Made by a program: the position numbers and the translations under genes. DNA of 36,919 nt, taken from assembly GCA_903839875.1 (NCBI GenBank), contig CAIMDZ010000004.1, positions 1 through 36,919 on the forward strand, given 5' to 3'. A model generated the notes under the pieces. The model was not told the DNA's origin, ran no database searches, and saw only the letters and a list, made by a program, of their open reading frames with translations. Each line of letters begins with the position of its first letter. Position 1 is the first letter of the stretch. Source of the stretch: an uncultured Bacteroidota bacterium (GTDB lineage Bacteria > Bacteroidota > Bacteroidia > Chitinophagales > Chitinophagaceae). Below are positions 17,369 to 25,302 of this stretch, piece by piece.

Positions 17369-17689
17369 AGCTATCCCTTACCCAAATTTTTCAGAGGGTC
17401 AAAATAGGGTAAAATCGACGGAATTACATTATGTTATTTAATATTTGATTGAATTTTTTCTCTTATTGCTGCGTCAAGCCAATTTTGTCGGCTACTCACG
17501 AGACATGTTTCGGCTAAAGCCAACTTAATTTTACTTCTACCCCGACCTAATGGCCGGGGCTACTGGTGTTAATTGACATTTTATGCTTAACGGGACACTA
17601 TTACACATCCTTTTTGTAACATATCTCCCCATTATTAATGGTCTTTTTCATTGAGAAAAAGGAAAAAAAATTTTGGGTAAGGTATAGCT
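17369..17689. repeat. Imperfect inverted-repeat-bounded non-coding segment between convergent genes
   Basis: AGCTATCCCTTACCCAAA (17369-17386) and TTTGGGTAAGGTATAGCT (17672-17689) are reverse complements with one mismatch, 285 bp apart. Inside are several hairpins, among them CTTTTTC/GAAAAAG at 17643-17661. The segment GGCCGGGGCTACTGGTG at 17552-17568 recurs exactly at 30890-30906. No ORF is credible in the whole 17319-17731 gap. It fits a stack of nested interspersed repeats. Confidence 0.6.
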
Positions 17690-17731
17690 ATTGGCCTCAT
17701 GAAATATTACCTTGAATTTACAAAGTCCGCA

Positions 17732-18931
17732 TCATACACTTTCTTTCTGAAAAAGCGCCGGAATAGTTTTTAGGATTAATTTAATATCCTTTGCAAAACT
17801 ATTATTTTCAGCATAAATATTATCCAGCATAAGACGTTCTTCTTCCGACATATTGCCCTTCTCCCGCTTTTCTACCTGCCACAGGCCTGTAATGCCTGCA
17901 GGGGCTCTGAACCTGAGCGCGTATTTATCAGTGGTCAGCTTTTCTGCTTCATAAAGCGGCAAGGGCCGGTTGCCTACAATACTCATATCACCTTTCAGTA
18001 CATTCCAAAGCTGGGGCAGTTCATCAATACTTGTGTTACGGAGGATGCGGCCTATCCTTGTAATTCTCGGGTCATTTTTTAGTTTGAAGAATGCGGCGCC
18101 GCTCAATGATTTGCGGTAATTCAGGTAATTTTTTTCACACCATGAGTTCTTATCGGCATACAACAAATGCTGGCATTTGGTGCCGTTCTTAACACACTCA
18201 TCGCAGAGAATATTTGCATCAGCCCAAACAGGGGTGTTTTCTTTGCTGCCGTATTGATTGAGGTGCGCAAGATCTTTCAATCTTTTATCGGCATTCACAT
18301 ACATGGTACGCAGCTTGAAGAACTTGAATATCCGGTATCCTGTACCTACTCTCAGAGAATAGTAAAATACCGGGCCCCTTGATTCGATCTTCATAAAAAG
18401 GATGATCAGTAACAGCAAGGGAGAAAGTATGATAATTGCCAAACCTGAAAAGAGGATGTCAAAAATTCTTTTCGGTAAGGGTACTTTGTAAACGGTAATT
18501 TTTTCGGGCCGAACCTTATCCTGCATTGATTTCCAGTATTTGATAAGGAAATTTACCCGCGTTTCGATCTGTTCTTTTTTGCCCGGGTAATTAAAAATAT
18601 CAGCAACACCCGCGTGAATACAAAGCTCGTTGAGGTTTTCGTTTATTTTATTGGAGATCAGAAAATAAGGAACATCCGGAAACTTATTTTTCTGCAATGT
18701 TTTTGGTAGATAAATACCTTCAGGACCAATGACCTCGCTTTGAGAAATAATAGCAATAACCGGCAAATTGGTGTTCCCCCATTGGTCACCTAATTCATAC
18801 CCGTTTTTAAACAGCATGAGCTGAGCGCCGCCAAAATCACACTGGTTCAAAATGCCATAAACCTGTTCATCCACATTTACCAGCGCAATAACACCAGTTT
18901 TTCCCGCTTCTTGTAAATTGCTATTCATCAA
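17732..18931 (-). CDS. Priming sugar transferase (bacterial sugar transferase family) with degenerate receiver and Cys insert
   Basis: A polyprenyl-phosphate glycosyl-1-phosphate transferase that would start the repeat unit on the lipid carrier at the inner membrane. Residues about 1-135 have the receiver-fold pattern ([25 protein letters not shown]) but lack the phosphoacceptor Asp and the KPF lysine. The transferase part has [18 protein letters not shown] with a membrane helix (158-181), FKFFKLRTM, then [29 protein letters not shown] and [12 protein letters not shown]. Between them residues 243-265 hold four cysteines (CX2C-X6-C-X11-C). At 399 aa it is longer than a minimal WcaJ core domain. 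It overlaps the response regulator gene by 11 bp. Confidence 0.92.
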   Translation of the reverse strand: MMNSNLQEAGKTGVIALVNVDEQVYGILNQCDFGGAQLMLFKNGYELGDQWGNTNLPVIAIISQSEVIGPEGIYLPKTLQKNKFPDVPYFLISNKINENLNELCIHAGVADIFNYPGKKEQIETRVNFLIKYWKSMQDKVRPEKITVYKVPLPKRIFDILFSGLAIIILSPLLLLIILFMKIESRGPVFYYSLRVGTGYRIFKFFKLRTMYVNADKRLKDLAHLNQYGSKENTPVWADANILCDECVKNGTKCQHLLYADKNSWCEKNYLNYRKSLSGAAFFKLKNDPRITRIGRILRNTSIDELPQLWNVLKGDMSIVGNRPLPLYEAEKLTTDKYALRFRAPAGITGLWQVEKREKGNMSEEERLMLDNIYAENNSFAKDIKLILKTIPALFQKESV

Positions 18932-19343
18932 GCATTTTAGTTAAGGAAAATTTGCCGGTTCTTCTCAGTATCGCTTTAATCCTGGCTTCCAGTTCACGTG
19001 GATTAAAAGGTTTAACCACATAGTCATCAGCTCCGGAATCAAGGCATTTTATTCGTGTTTCTGTATTTTCATCACCAGACAGAACGATCACAGGTATAGC
19101 GCTAAAAAAGCCACTTGTTTTAAGCTGTTCAATTAACTCCAGCCCCCCCATTTCAGGTGTATTAAGATCTGAAATAATAATATCCGGCAATGTACCTTCG
19201 CGCAAAAATGAGAGGGCTTCCAAGCCATTGGAAAAAGAAGTAACCTCAAATAGTTTATTCAGGGAGTATTTGATGATAAGCTGTATACTCATATCATCTT
19301 CTACAACCAGCACTTTAGGGATTTTATTGTCAATTGTATTCAT
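18921..19343 (-). CDS. Single-domain response regulator (CheY-like receiver)
   Basis: A stand-alone receiver of 140 aa. The acidic pocket E15-D16-D17 (VVEDD), phosphoacceptor D59 (IIISDLNTP), switch residue S89 (VIVLSGDE) and K111 (VVKPF) are all present, so it should be phosphorylatable. There is no DNA-binding or enzymatic output domain. Its last 11 bp overlap the sugar transferase, whose N-terminus is a dead receiver, which suggests it acts on polymer priming. No histidine kinase lies in the window. I prefer ATG 19343: ATG 19373 would leave almost no leader behind the -7-like TATGTTTG on this strand (complement of 19385-19392). Confidence 0.9.
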   Translation of the reverse strand: MNTIDNKIPKVLVVEDDMSIQLIIKYSLNKLFEVTSFSNGLEALSFLREGTLPDIIISDLNTPEMGGLELIEQLKTSGFFSAIPVIVLSGDENTETRIKCLDSGADDYVVKPFNPRELEARIKAILRRTGKFSLTKMLDE

Positions 19344-19384
19344 GTTACCGATGCTTATTGTCTTGACGTACATTCATTATTATA

Positions 19385-19392
19385 CAAACATA
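19385..19392 (-). promoter_or_regulatory. -7 element TATGTTTG for the response regulator/sugar transferase pair
   Basis: The minus strand reads TATGTTTG, an exact TAnnTTTG match, 42 bp before the preferred ATG at 19343. A TTG lies 23 bp upstream (complement of 19416-19418), slightly farther than the usual 19-21 bp. It implies the pair can be transcribed apart from the upstream flippase. Confidence 0.4.
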
Positions 19393-19479
19393 ATCTACAA
19401 TTTTGTATTCACACACAATATACAAGATATATAATTATTGCAATAGAAATAATCATTACGGCATTTATTAAGGTTGTAA

Positions 19480-20844
19480 TCAGGTTTTGGCAGTTAATTT
19501 CAATGTTTTCCTGATAAGCACTTTCAGTTCTGTGTATCCTAACGACAATATACCCGGAATTGTAAAATCTAACGACTTTCGTAGCTGGTAGTAGCCATAA
19601 AAAATTGCCGCTATTGTCATCAGGAAAGTTGAAATAACGATTCCATATATGTTTTTCAGCAACCAGGCAAATAACAGGCCTGTTGCAATTTTCACAACAA
19701 GCATGATAATTACTTTGTAAGAATTGACCTTTGTTTTGTGTATGATGTCAAGCGCCAGTCCATTAAAACGGTCAATAGGATAGGAAACAGATATGATAAG
19801 TAACAAGCCATAGGCGCCGATAATCTGCAAAAGCATAGGGCCATTGTACTGGGGGCCTCCAATTATTTTTATAGCTACGATGCCCACCCCAAATATGATT
19901 AAATTGAACGGAATAAATGCCAAGGTAAGCATCCCTGTGTATTTTTTATATATATATGTGACCTGTTGCATGTTCTTTTTGTTATAGGATATTGCCATTT
20001 CTGACATGCCAGTTGTAATGAACGTACGCAGTGGTAAATCGACAAACTGCATGAACCTGTTTGCAAGATTGTAAACAGCTACATAAGTAGGTCCTAAAAC
20101 AGGCCCAAAAATAAAATTAATGATCCAGATATCCGCATTAGCTAATATACTGGAAATAGAGGTTGTCACAAAGGTGTATTTGCCATAGTGGAATATTTCC
20201 ATTACGCAATCCCTGGACCGGTGTACAATAGTCTTCAAGCCGGAAAAATTCCACAAAATGCCTATAAGGCTTGCGATACAGTTTGTGAGAAAGTTCCAAA
20301 TAAGCGCTGTTTCGAGTGTAAACCTATGCAGCATAACAAGGATGATAAATGCAATAATAGTAGTGATACCATTCAGCATTCTGTACAAAAACATTTTGGC
20401 GTATTTTTCTTCGGCCTGAAGCCTCCAGAAAATAACATCAGCCGGAAGTGTGCTGAGGTAAGTAATACCTATCCATTTAATGCAGAGAATGAGTTCAGGG
20501 TTATTGGTATACGGTAAAAGAAGTAATCCAACTCCATTTATCAGCATTATTATCACCGATAAGAATATCGCAAGAAGCCAGACTGAACCCAAAACGGTTT
20601 GGCCTCTTTCTTTGTCGGTTCCGGCATAAAATTTAACCGTAGCGGTAGCTAAAAACCCATACCGGCCTGCCTCGCAGAGCCCTACGAAGCTTAGTACAAA
20701 ATAGTACATCCCGGTTTCTACTATAGATAAATAGTGATATAGAACGTACGTTGTTGCCAAGCCAACAACTGCCTGGATACCATTATTGAAAAGCACAAGC
20801 ATGTGCTTATTATAGTATTTGGATAGCTTGAATTTTTGGATCAT
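19480..20844 (-). CDS. Oligosaccharide flippase (Wzx-like, MOP superfamily)
   Basis: A 454-aa polytopic membrane protein with about twelve to fourteen hydrophobic helices across its whole length and short charged loops. The helix distribution and segments such as MLVLFNNGIQAVVGLATTYVLYHYLS (first helix pair) fit polysaccharide exporters of the MOP superfamily. It would move lipid-linked repeat units to the periplasmic face for the Wzy-like polymerase. It lies 58 bp downstream of the glycosidase gene on the same strand and 107 bp or more before the response regulator. Assignment as Wzx is from topology and locus; other MOP members are less likely here. Confidence 0.85.
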   Translation of the reverse strand: MIQKFKLSKYYNKHMLVLFNNGIQAVVGLATTYVLYHYLSIVETGMYYFVLSFVGLCEAGRYGFLATATVKFYAGTDKERGQTVLGSVWLLAIFLSVIIMLINGVGLLLLPYTNNPELILCIKWIGITYLSTLPADVIFWRLQAEEKYAKMFLYRMLNGITTIIAFIILVMLHRFTLETALIWNFLTNCIASLIGILWNFSGLKTIVHRSRDCVMEIFHYGKYTFVTTSISSILANADIWIINFIFGPVLGPTYVAVYNLANRFMQFVDLPLRTFITTGMSEMAISYNKKNMQQVTYIYKKYTGMLTLAFIPFNLIIFGVGIVAIKIIGGPQYNGPMLLQIIGAYGLLLIISVSYPIDRFNGLALDIIHKTKVNSYKVIIMLVVKIATGLLFAWLLKNIYGIVISTFLMTIAAIFYGYYQLRKSLDFTIPGILSLGYTELKVLIRKTLKLTAKT

Positions 20845-20902
20845 CTATGAAACGATATTGCGAATATTTTGAGGTTAAAATTAATTATTTTGGGTAGAAA
20901 GC

Positions 20903-22924
20903 TTATTTTCTTATTGTGGTATTAGTGTGAATTTCACTGCCCGTAACAAAAACCGGTGTTTCGGAAACAGCTACTTCAATTTTTCCGTTAATTATTTTCT
21001 TTTTTACCAGTTCCATGTGATCGCTGCCAGGTTTAGGTGAATAGATGTAAGCCGATTCAGCTTTGCCGATGTCGAGCGTATAAGTGGCTGTTCTGCCTTT
21101 TTGATCGCCAATAACCAAAAAGAACATAGGAGCGCCGTTGAGCTCATATCTATCAACGACCGGGTCGGCACTGATGGTCTTAACAAATGTGTAATCACCA
21201 AACAATTTATTGGTTTGATAAAAATAATCTGCAGCCGGCCTGTTGGTTCTGTCAGTGTCAATGAGGCCGCTGGTGGCGAAATTATTGTAGCTGTTTGTCT
21301 GGTCGTCTACCAGTTCATAATAGAACACTTTTTGTATACCCGCTTTTGCGTAAAGCATGCTGGTGCGCAGCAGCCAGTCGGCCTGTGTTTCAAGGGCAGA
21401 TTTGTTTTTGATGAGCTTTACTTTCGATTTGCTACGCTGGTTGATATCATAACCCGCTTCTGTGATCCATACTGGCCTATCACCTGCGTATTCGTGCGCC
21501 ATCTGCAGGAACTTTTCTGCGGTTACCGCAGCTTTAGACAGTTCCGGTGCTATGCCTATGGTTTGGTTTTTGCTGTAGTCATAATCCTGGTTGTTGCTGT
21601 AGAAGTGGTAGTTGATCACATCGAACGGCAGGTCAACAGCGCCATCGGGTTTATAGCCGCGGAATTCTTTGCACCAGTCTATCATGCCTCTTACATAATC
21701 GGGGTTGGGAACGGCAAGGCCGGCCATTACCACCTTCATGGAAGGGTCTGCATTTTTTACGCCCGCACCGGAGCCCATTTTATTTTTGTTGCCATCATAA
21801 AATGCCGATAGGTTGGCGGCATATTCCCTGCCGGTCTGGTAGCATTTGCGGCCTTTCCACCATTTGTCGCGCTCGTTGTCGCATTCTATGTAGTGCACAG
21901 TTCCTAAACCAATCCGCACGTTATTTTCATTTACCAATTTTAATAAACCGGCATCCGCATTTTTATTGCTGCCATACCTTGCAGCATACTGAAAACCAAC
22001 CCTGGCCTGCTCTATGTATGATGAAGGATCGGCGGGGTCTTTGCCATGGCGCATGGGAATGTTCTCATTGTCCTGCTCGTCTTTGGGGTATGTATTCAGC
22101 ATCCATGGCGGTATAGTTTTGAGGCAGGCCAGCACTTCTATATGATGGTCGCTGCACCATTGGTAAATAGTATCGTAATTCCACGAGCCTTTGGTGGCTG
22201 GGTTGAAGGTGTACCTGCCTTCTTCGGGTTCCAGTTTTTCCCAATCCATGTAGTGGCGGATGCCTGTGAAATTTCTGATTCCTGCCAGCCTTTTAGGATC
22301 GGGCTGAGAGGGCAGATCCGGATCCTCAAAATCCCATTCAAATGCATTTACGCCAAAGAAATTCTTTAAGGGAGCGGGCTTCTTCACAAAGGGTGTGGAG
22401 GGTTTGGGTGGCGTATAGGCGCCGTAGAATTCTATTTCTCCGGGAAGGTCGCCCCAGGTATTGATAACGAGGTAACGGATGTGGCTGACAGGTTTATTAA
22501 GTGCAAACACATCGGGGTGTTTCGGGTCGGGGCCGTTCCATGCGTTGTAGCGCATGCCGGTGAACTCTGCTAATGGCACACGTTTCCAGTCGTCGAGAAT
22601 GGCATAGATGGTGGTAGGCTGTTTTTCATTTGTGCCTTCCCAGTCGAACATTTCGAGGCTATCAATGGTCATTGTTTCGCCCTCAAGGATGGGGTAGTAT
22701 ATATCGTAGCTATCCAGTACTTTGCCCCAGCCGGTACTGATCTTTTCCTGTGCTTTGTTGTTGAACAGTTCATCTACTCCTGTGGTGACAGGGTTATTGA
22801 GTTCATACCATCTTTTAGGATCAATAGGTATTTTATGCGGTGCATTGAAATTATGATGATCATCCTGCGAGCAACCGCTGAGGCAGAACAGGATAAGTAT
22901 GGATGTGAGTGTAGGGATGCGCAT
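20903..22924 (-). CDS. Clan GH-A type glycoside hydrolase lipoprotein
   Basis: A surface or periplasmic lipoprotein glycosidase of 673 aa. The lipobox LSGC lies within the first 20 residues (ILILFCLSGCSQDD). An N-terminal beta-rich carbohydrate-binding-like region (about 20-200) is followed by a (beta/alpha)8 domain starting near VNAFEWDF. Likely acid/base E351 is in CDNE, the Asn-Glu hallmark of clan GH-A, and likely nucleophile E489 is in WITEAGYD. A small beta domain ends the protein. Family GH39, GH5 or a relative cannot be decided by eye. Upstream ATGs back to 23083 are encoded by the neighbouring repeat element, so 22924 is the true start. It probably trims or remodels the locus's own polymer. 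Confidence 0.82.
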   Translation of the reverse strand: MRIPTLTSILILFCLSGCSQDDHHNFNAPHKIPIDPKRWYELNNPVTTGVDELFNNKAQEKISTGWGKVLDSYDIYYPILEGETMTIDSLEMFDWEGTNEKQPTTIYAILDDWKRVPLAEFTGMRYNAWNGPDPKHPDVFALNKPVSHIRYLVINTWGDLPGEIEFYGAYTPPKPSTPFVKKPAPLKNFFGVNAFEWDFEDPDLPSQPDPKRLAGIRNFTGIRHYMDWEKLEPEEGRYTFNPATKGSWNYDTIYQWCSDHHIEVLACLKTIPPWMLNTYPKDEQDNENIPMRHGKDPADPSSYIEQARVGFQYAARYGSNKNADAGLLKLVNENNVRIGLGTVHYIECDNERDKWWKGRKCYQTGREYAANLSAFYDGNKNKMGSGAGVKNADPSMKVVMAGLAVPNPDYVRGMIDWCKEFRGYKPDGAVDLPFDVINYHFYSNNQDYDYSKNQTIGIAPELSKAAVTAEKFLQMAHEYAGDRPVWITEAGYDINQRSKSKVKLIKNKSALETQADWLLRTSMLYAKAGIQKVFYYELVDDQTNSYNNFATSGLIDTDRTNRPAADYFYQTNKLFGDYTFVKTISADPVVDRYELNGAPMFFLVIGDQKGRTATYTLDIGKAESAYIYSPKPGSDHMELVKKKIINGKIEVAVSETPVFVTGSEIHTNTTIRK

Positions 22925-22964
22925 AATAAAAAATAAAAGTACGAAAAACCCCCGACCCCTAAAG

Positions 22965-23195
22965 GGCAATGTCATTAACTTAAGAGTTATAAAAAAGAAA
23001 AAAGCCCTGAAAGGGCAAAATATAATAGCCGGGGGGTGAAGCTCCCGGTTTAAGAGGTATAAAAAAAAGCCCTGAAAGGGCAAAATATAATAGCCGGGGG
23101 TGAAGACCCCGGTACAAATATATACGGAACAAAGCCCTGAAAGGGCGCAATAGAAGTTTGGTATTGAGCAATTCCCTTAAGTTAATGACATTGCC
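22965..23195. repeat. 20-bp perfect inverted repeats enclosing 65-bp tandem units
   Basis: GGCAATGTCATTAACTTAAG (22965-22984) and its exact reverse complement (23176-23195) bound 231 bp. Inside, GCCCTGAAAGGGC recurs at 23004-23016, 23069-23081 and 23134-23146, a period of exactly 65 bp. Each unit also holds a CCGGGGG-loop-CCCCGG hairpin and the A+T-rich linker AAAATATAATAG. This is a palindrome-rich, probably non-autonomous mobile element. A related end begins at 36836. It sits 40 bp upstream of the glycosidase start. Confidence 0.85.
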
Positions 23196-23365
23196 TTAAA
23201 GTCCACATCTTCTGTCATCGTGAGTAAACAATTTGCTGCCGCACATGATCATTGAAAATGACATTGCAAAACGTGGGTTATGTAATTCATTCTACCTCAC
23301 CTCTCCTTTGCTAAGGCAGGGAGATGTCTTTATTCCTAAATTGTTGTATTAATTTGCCAAATTAG

Positions 23366-23415
23366 TAAATAAATGCCATTTATTTAGGAAAATAAACAAA
23401 ATTATTTTATCTTTG
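23366..23415 (+). promoter_or_regulatory. Palindrome plus -7 element upstream of the HTH gene
   Basis: TAAATAAAT-GCC-ATTTATTTA (23366-23386) is a perfect inverted repeat. An exact -7 match TATCTTTG follows at 23408-23415. TTTGCCAAATTA occurs twice, at 23353-23364 and 23412-23423, on both sides of the palindrome. The arrangement looks like an operator next to a promoter. The remainder of the 23196-23540 gap has no gene and contains a degenerate CTCCCC/GGGGGCCGGGGGC repeat near 23506. Confidence 0.4.
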
Positions 23416-23540
23416 CCAAATTAAACAACATTTTTAAACACTCCGGTTACTTAAAGATGTGAACAGTTGAGTAAAGGTAACAGCCGAAAACATATTCTCA
23501 ACGTACTCCCCTTGGGGGCCGGGGGCTCAAATTCAAGATC

Positions 23541-24494
23541 ATGAAACTTGATCAACTCGAACAGGCGCAGCACCTGTACTTCCAGACAGATCTCACTAAG
23601 TCTGAGATCGCCAACCAGCTCGGCCTAAGCCGCCGCGCCATCCAGTACTGGGTCGCCCATTACGACTGGGCGCGCCAGAAGACAAACGCGGACCACCTGC
23701 CCACATTCCTTGCGGAAAATTGCTATCACATTATTGGCCACCTGCAGGAAGATATCCTTTCTGAAGACCGCGTGGGTATACCCTGCACGCCGCAGGAAGT
23801 CAATATGCTCCACCGCCTCACACTCACCGTCAACAAACTAAAAACCCGCGCCACACTCAACGAGAACATGGAAACCCTCCTCCGATTTTCAGACGAGGTA
23901 CTGGCCGAAAACCCTGCACTGGCTGAACAGATTGCGCCATTAATAGATAAATACATAGCCGCAGAAGCCGCCTGGGACTACACAAATAACCTGCCCTCAC
24001 GAATGGACAAATTCGGTTACCTCAAAGCCAAAGACCCGGCAGTAGCAATAAACGAGAAGAACCTCGATATAGACTATTATAACGAATTGCTGGAACAACA
24101 GAAAAAGAACGCTGCGCAATCCTCAAAACCCGAACCACTTCCAAAGAAAGACGAACCATTAGCAGAGAATAGCGCTACCGCTGAACCCTGCGTAACACCT
24201 CCCTCTCCTGGCGTGTCCGCAGTGGCGGAAGAGGGCCGGGGTGAGGCCTCTTGCCCTACTTCACCCTCTCCCCTTGGAGTGAACGCAAGTGAAGGAGCGC
24301 AGATCGGGGGTGAGGCAGTTTGCGCAACACCTCCCTCTCCCTTGGAGAGGGCTGGGGTGAGGCCTCCACTTACTATCGCCGAAAAACTACGCGCCGAAGA
24401 ACTCGCAAAACCCAAACCCGACCTCCGCAAACTCCTCCGGGGCACCTCCACCACCGGCCCCTCAAAAGTCCTCAGACGCCCCATAGCAGCATAG
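23541..24494 (+). CDS. HTH protein (terminase-small-subunit-like N-terminus) with repeat-encoded C-terminal segment
   Basis: A 317-aa protein. Residues about 5-45 form a helix-turn-helix (LYFQTDLTKSEIANQLGLSRRAIQYWV) like that of phage terminase small subunits and lone Bacteroidota HTH proteins. AENCYHIIGHLQE and a helical region to about 190 follow. Residues about 219-276 are low-complexity (TPPSP, PSPLERAGVRPP) and encoded by three copies of a CCCTCTCC/GGAGAGGG palindromic repeat, in frame. The last 40 residues (AEKLRAEELAKPKPDLRKLL) are basic and helical. No large terminase or phage gene is nearby. The gene is more G+C-rich than its neighbours, suggesting transfer. DNA binding is likely; its role is unknown. 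Confidence 0.6.
   Translation: MKLDQLEQAQHLYFQTDLTKSEIANQLGLSRRAIQYWVAHYDWARQKTNADHLPTFLAENCYHIIGHLQEDILSEDRVGIPCTPQEVNMLHRLTLTVNKLKTRATLNENMETLLRFSDEVLAENPALAEQIAPLIDKYIAAEAAWDYTNNLPSRMDKFGYLKAKDPAVAINEKNLDIDYYNELLEQQKKNAAQSSKPEPLPKKDEPLAENSATAEPCVTPPSPGVSAVAEEGRGEASCPTSPSPLGVNASEGAQIGGEAVCATPPSPLERAGVRPPLTIAEKLRAEELAKPKPDLRKLLRGTSTTGPSKVLRRPIAA
24202..24365 (+). repeat. Three in-frame copies of a CCCTCTCC...GGAGAGGG palindromic repeat inside the HTH gene
   Basis: Copies near 24202-24247, 24262-24324 and 24331-24365 each run from CTCCCTCTCC (or CACCCTCTCC) through a loop to GGGGTGAGGC. The third copy is cleanest: CCCTCTCC-CTT-GGAGAGGG. This hairpin type is normally intergenic. Total length keeps the frame open and translates to Pro/Ser/Glu/Gly-rich sequence. 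Confidence 0.7.
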
Positions 24495-24499
24495 CGTAA

Positions 24500-24522
24500 A
24501 AAGTTGCGCACTGCGCAACTTT
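24500..24522 (+). terminator. Hairpin with 11-bp arms just after the HTH gene stop
   Basis: AAAGTTGCGCA and TGCGCAACTTT flank a single C, 5 bp after the TAG stop. The stem is strong and would close the HTH transcript, but only a very short T-run (CTTT) follows, so termination is a modest call. Confidence 0.45.
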
Positions 24523-24554
24523 AGAGACCTAAACAATTGATAACCAATGCAAAA

Positions 24555-24730
24555 GTGTGCAAGAATAGTTTTTACCAGGGTGTGCAATTTAAAAAAATGA
24601 TGACAGAATGTATGTCGCCAAAATATTATTCTCAGAGTGCTCCCCGGAACAAGGTCCCGATTTTTCAGCGGGAGGGTCCGGGGGTTAATCAATATCAAAG
24701 TGTGCAAGAATATTTTTCGACTGTGTGCAA
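24555..24730 (+). repeat. Four direct GTGTGCAA motifs in two pairs upstream of the GNAT cassette
   Basis: GTGTGCAA occurs at 24555-24562, 24580-24587, 24700-24707 and 24723-24730. Within pairs the start spacing is 25 and 23 bp. The first member of each pair is embedded in AAAGTGTGCAAGAATA, so a segment of about 40 bp seems duplicated. A CCCC/GGGG-rich repeat lies between the pairs. The last motif ends 40 bp before the GNAT ATG, a fitting place for a regulator site. Confidence 0.55.
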
Positions 24731-24770
24731 AATATAACTATTTTTATTGGGCAAAATTTCGTAATTTACA

Positions 24771-25298
24771 ATGAAAACAAAGCGAAATAAAAACTACATA
24801 GATGTAGAGATTGATAAGCTGACGAATTCGATTGAGAATGTAGTTACGGGCGAAGTATTTGATACGGTAGTAACACGGCTGAAATTGTCTGATATCAGGC
24901 AAATAAAGAAAAAGGACTGGGCGTTTGACTGGGGTAAAGAGATAAAGAATGAAGCAAGGGAAGTGTATAAACTGACAACTGAAAGCAACCCTGAAATTAT
25001 TCATGGGTTAATAAGTATGGAAGACAAACAAGACCACATTTTTATGCACCTTATTGAAGCTGCAAAATTTAATAAGGGGAAAAATAAAGTCTATTTCGGA
25101 AGTCCGGGGAACCTTGTTGCTTTTGCTTGCAAATTATCATTTGACAGGGGTTACCAGGGATACCTTGCCTTTGAAGCGAAGTCAGTATTGATAAAACACT
25201 ACGAAGAATCATTAGGGGCAGTACATTTCAGAGGGCTATCCATGTTCATAGAATCGCATGCTGCAATAAAATTAATCAGACGATATTTTAAAAAATAG
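24771..25298 (+). CDS. GNAT-like protein, first gene of a three-gene cassette
   Basis: A 175-aa cytoplasmic protein. The C-terminal half (VYFGSPGNLVAFACKLSFDRGYQGYLAFEAKS, then IKHYEESLGAVHF) has the strand-helix order and terminal LGA-type turn of GNAT acetyltransferases, where the acetyl-CoA-binding loop would precede the LVAFACKLSF helix. The N-terminus (NYIDVEIDKLTNSIENVVTGEVFDT, KKKDWAFDWGKE) is shared with hypothetical Bacteroidota proteins I recall, but no named function comes to mind. It starts at ATG 24771, 40 bp after the last GTGTGCAA motif, and is followed 4 bp after its stop by a small gene. A toxin-like or modifying role is inferred only from the cassette layout. Confidence 0.6.
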   Translation: MKTKRNKNYIDVEIDKLTNSIENVVTGEVFDTVVTRLKLSDIRQIKKKDWAFDWGKEIKNEAREVYKLTTESNPEIIHGLISMEDKQDHIFMHLIEAAKFNKGKNKVYFGSPGNLVAFACKLSFDRGYQGYLAFEAKSVLIKHYEESLGAVHFRGLSMFIESHAAIKLIRRYFKK

Positions 25299-25302
25299 AA
25301 TT

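Noticed and set aside
17643-17661. Intrinsic terminator (CTTTTTC/GAAAAAG)
   Set aside because: The stem is A+T-only apart from its ends and too weak to call as a terminator.
21101-21811. Plus-strand 236-aa ORF within the glycosidase
   Set aside because: Antisense to a convincing GH gene, with no recognisable motif.
22980-23171. Minus-strand ORF of 63 aa inside the tandem repeat element
   Set aside because: It only translates the 65-bp repeat units (FALSGLFF, LPFQGFFL) and has no independent support.
22965-23195. CRISPR array
   Set aside because: The units repeat at a fixed 65-bp period with nearly identical intervening sequence and no variable spacers; no cas genes are present.
23541-24494. 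Prophage terminase small subunit
   Set aside because: No large terminase, portal or other phage gene is nearby, so only an HTH-like resemblance is stated.
24077-24511. Minus-strand 144-aa ORF in the HTH gene
   Set aside because: Driven by the palindromic repeats and G+C-rich third positions; the plus-strand protein has a clear HTH.
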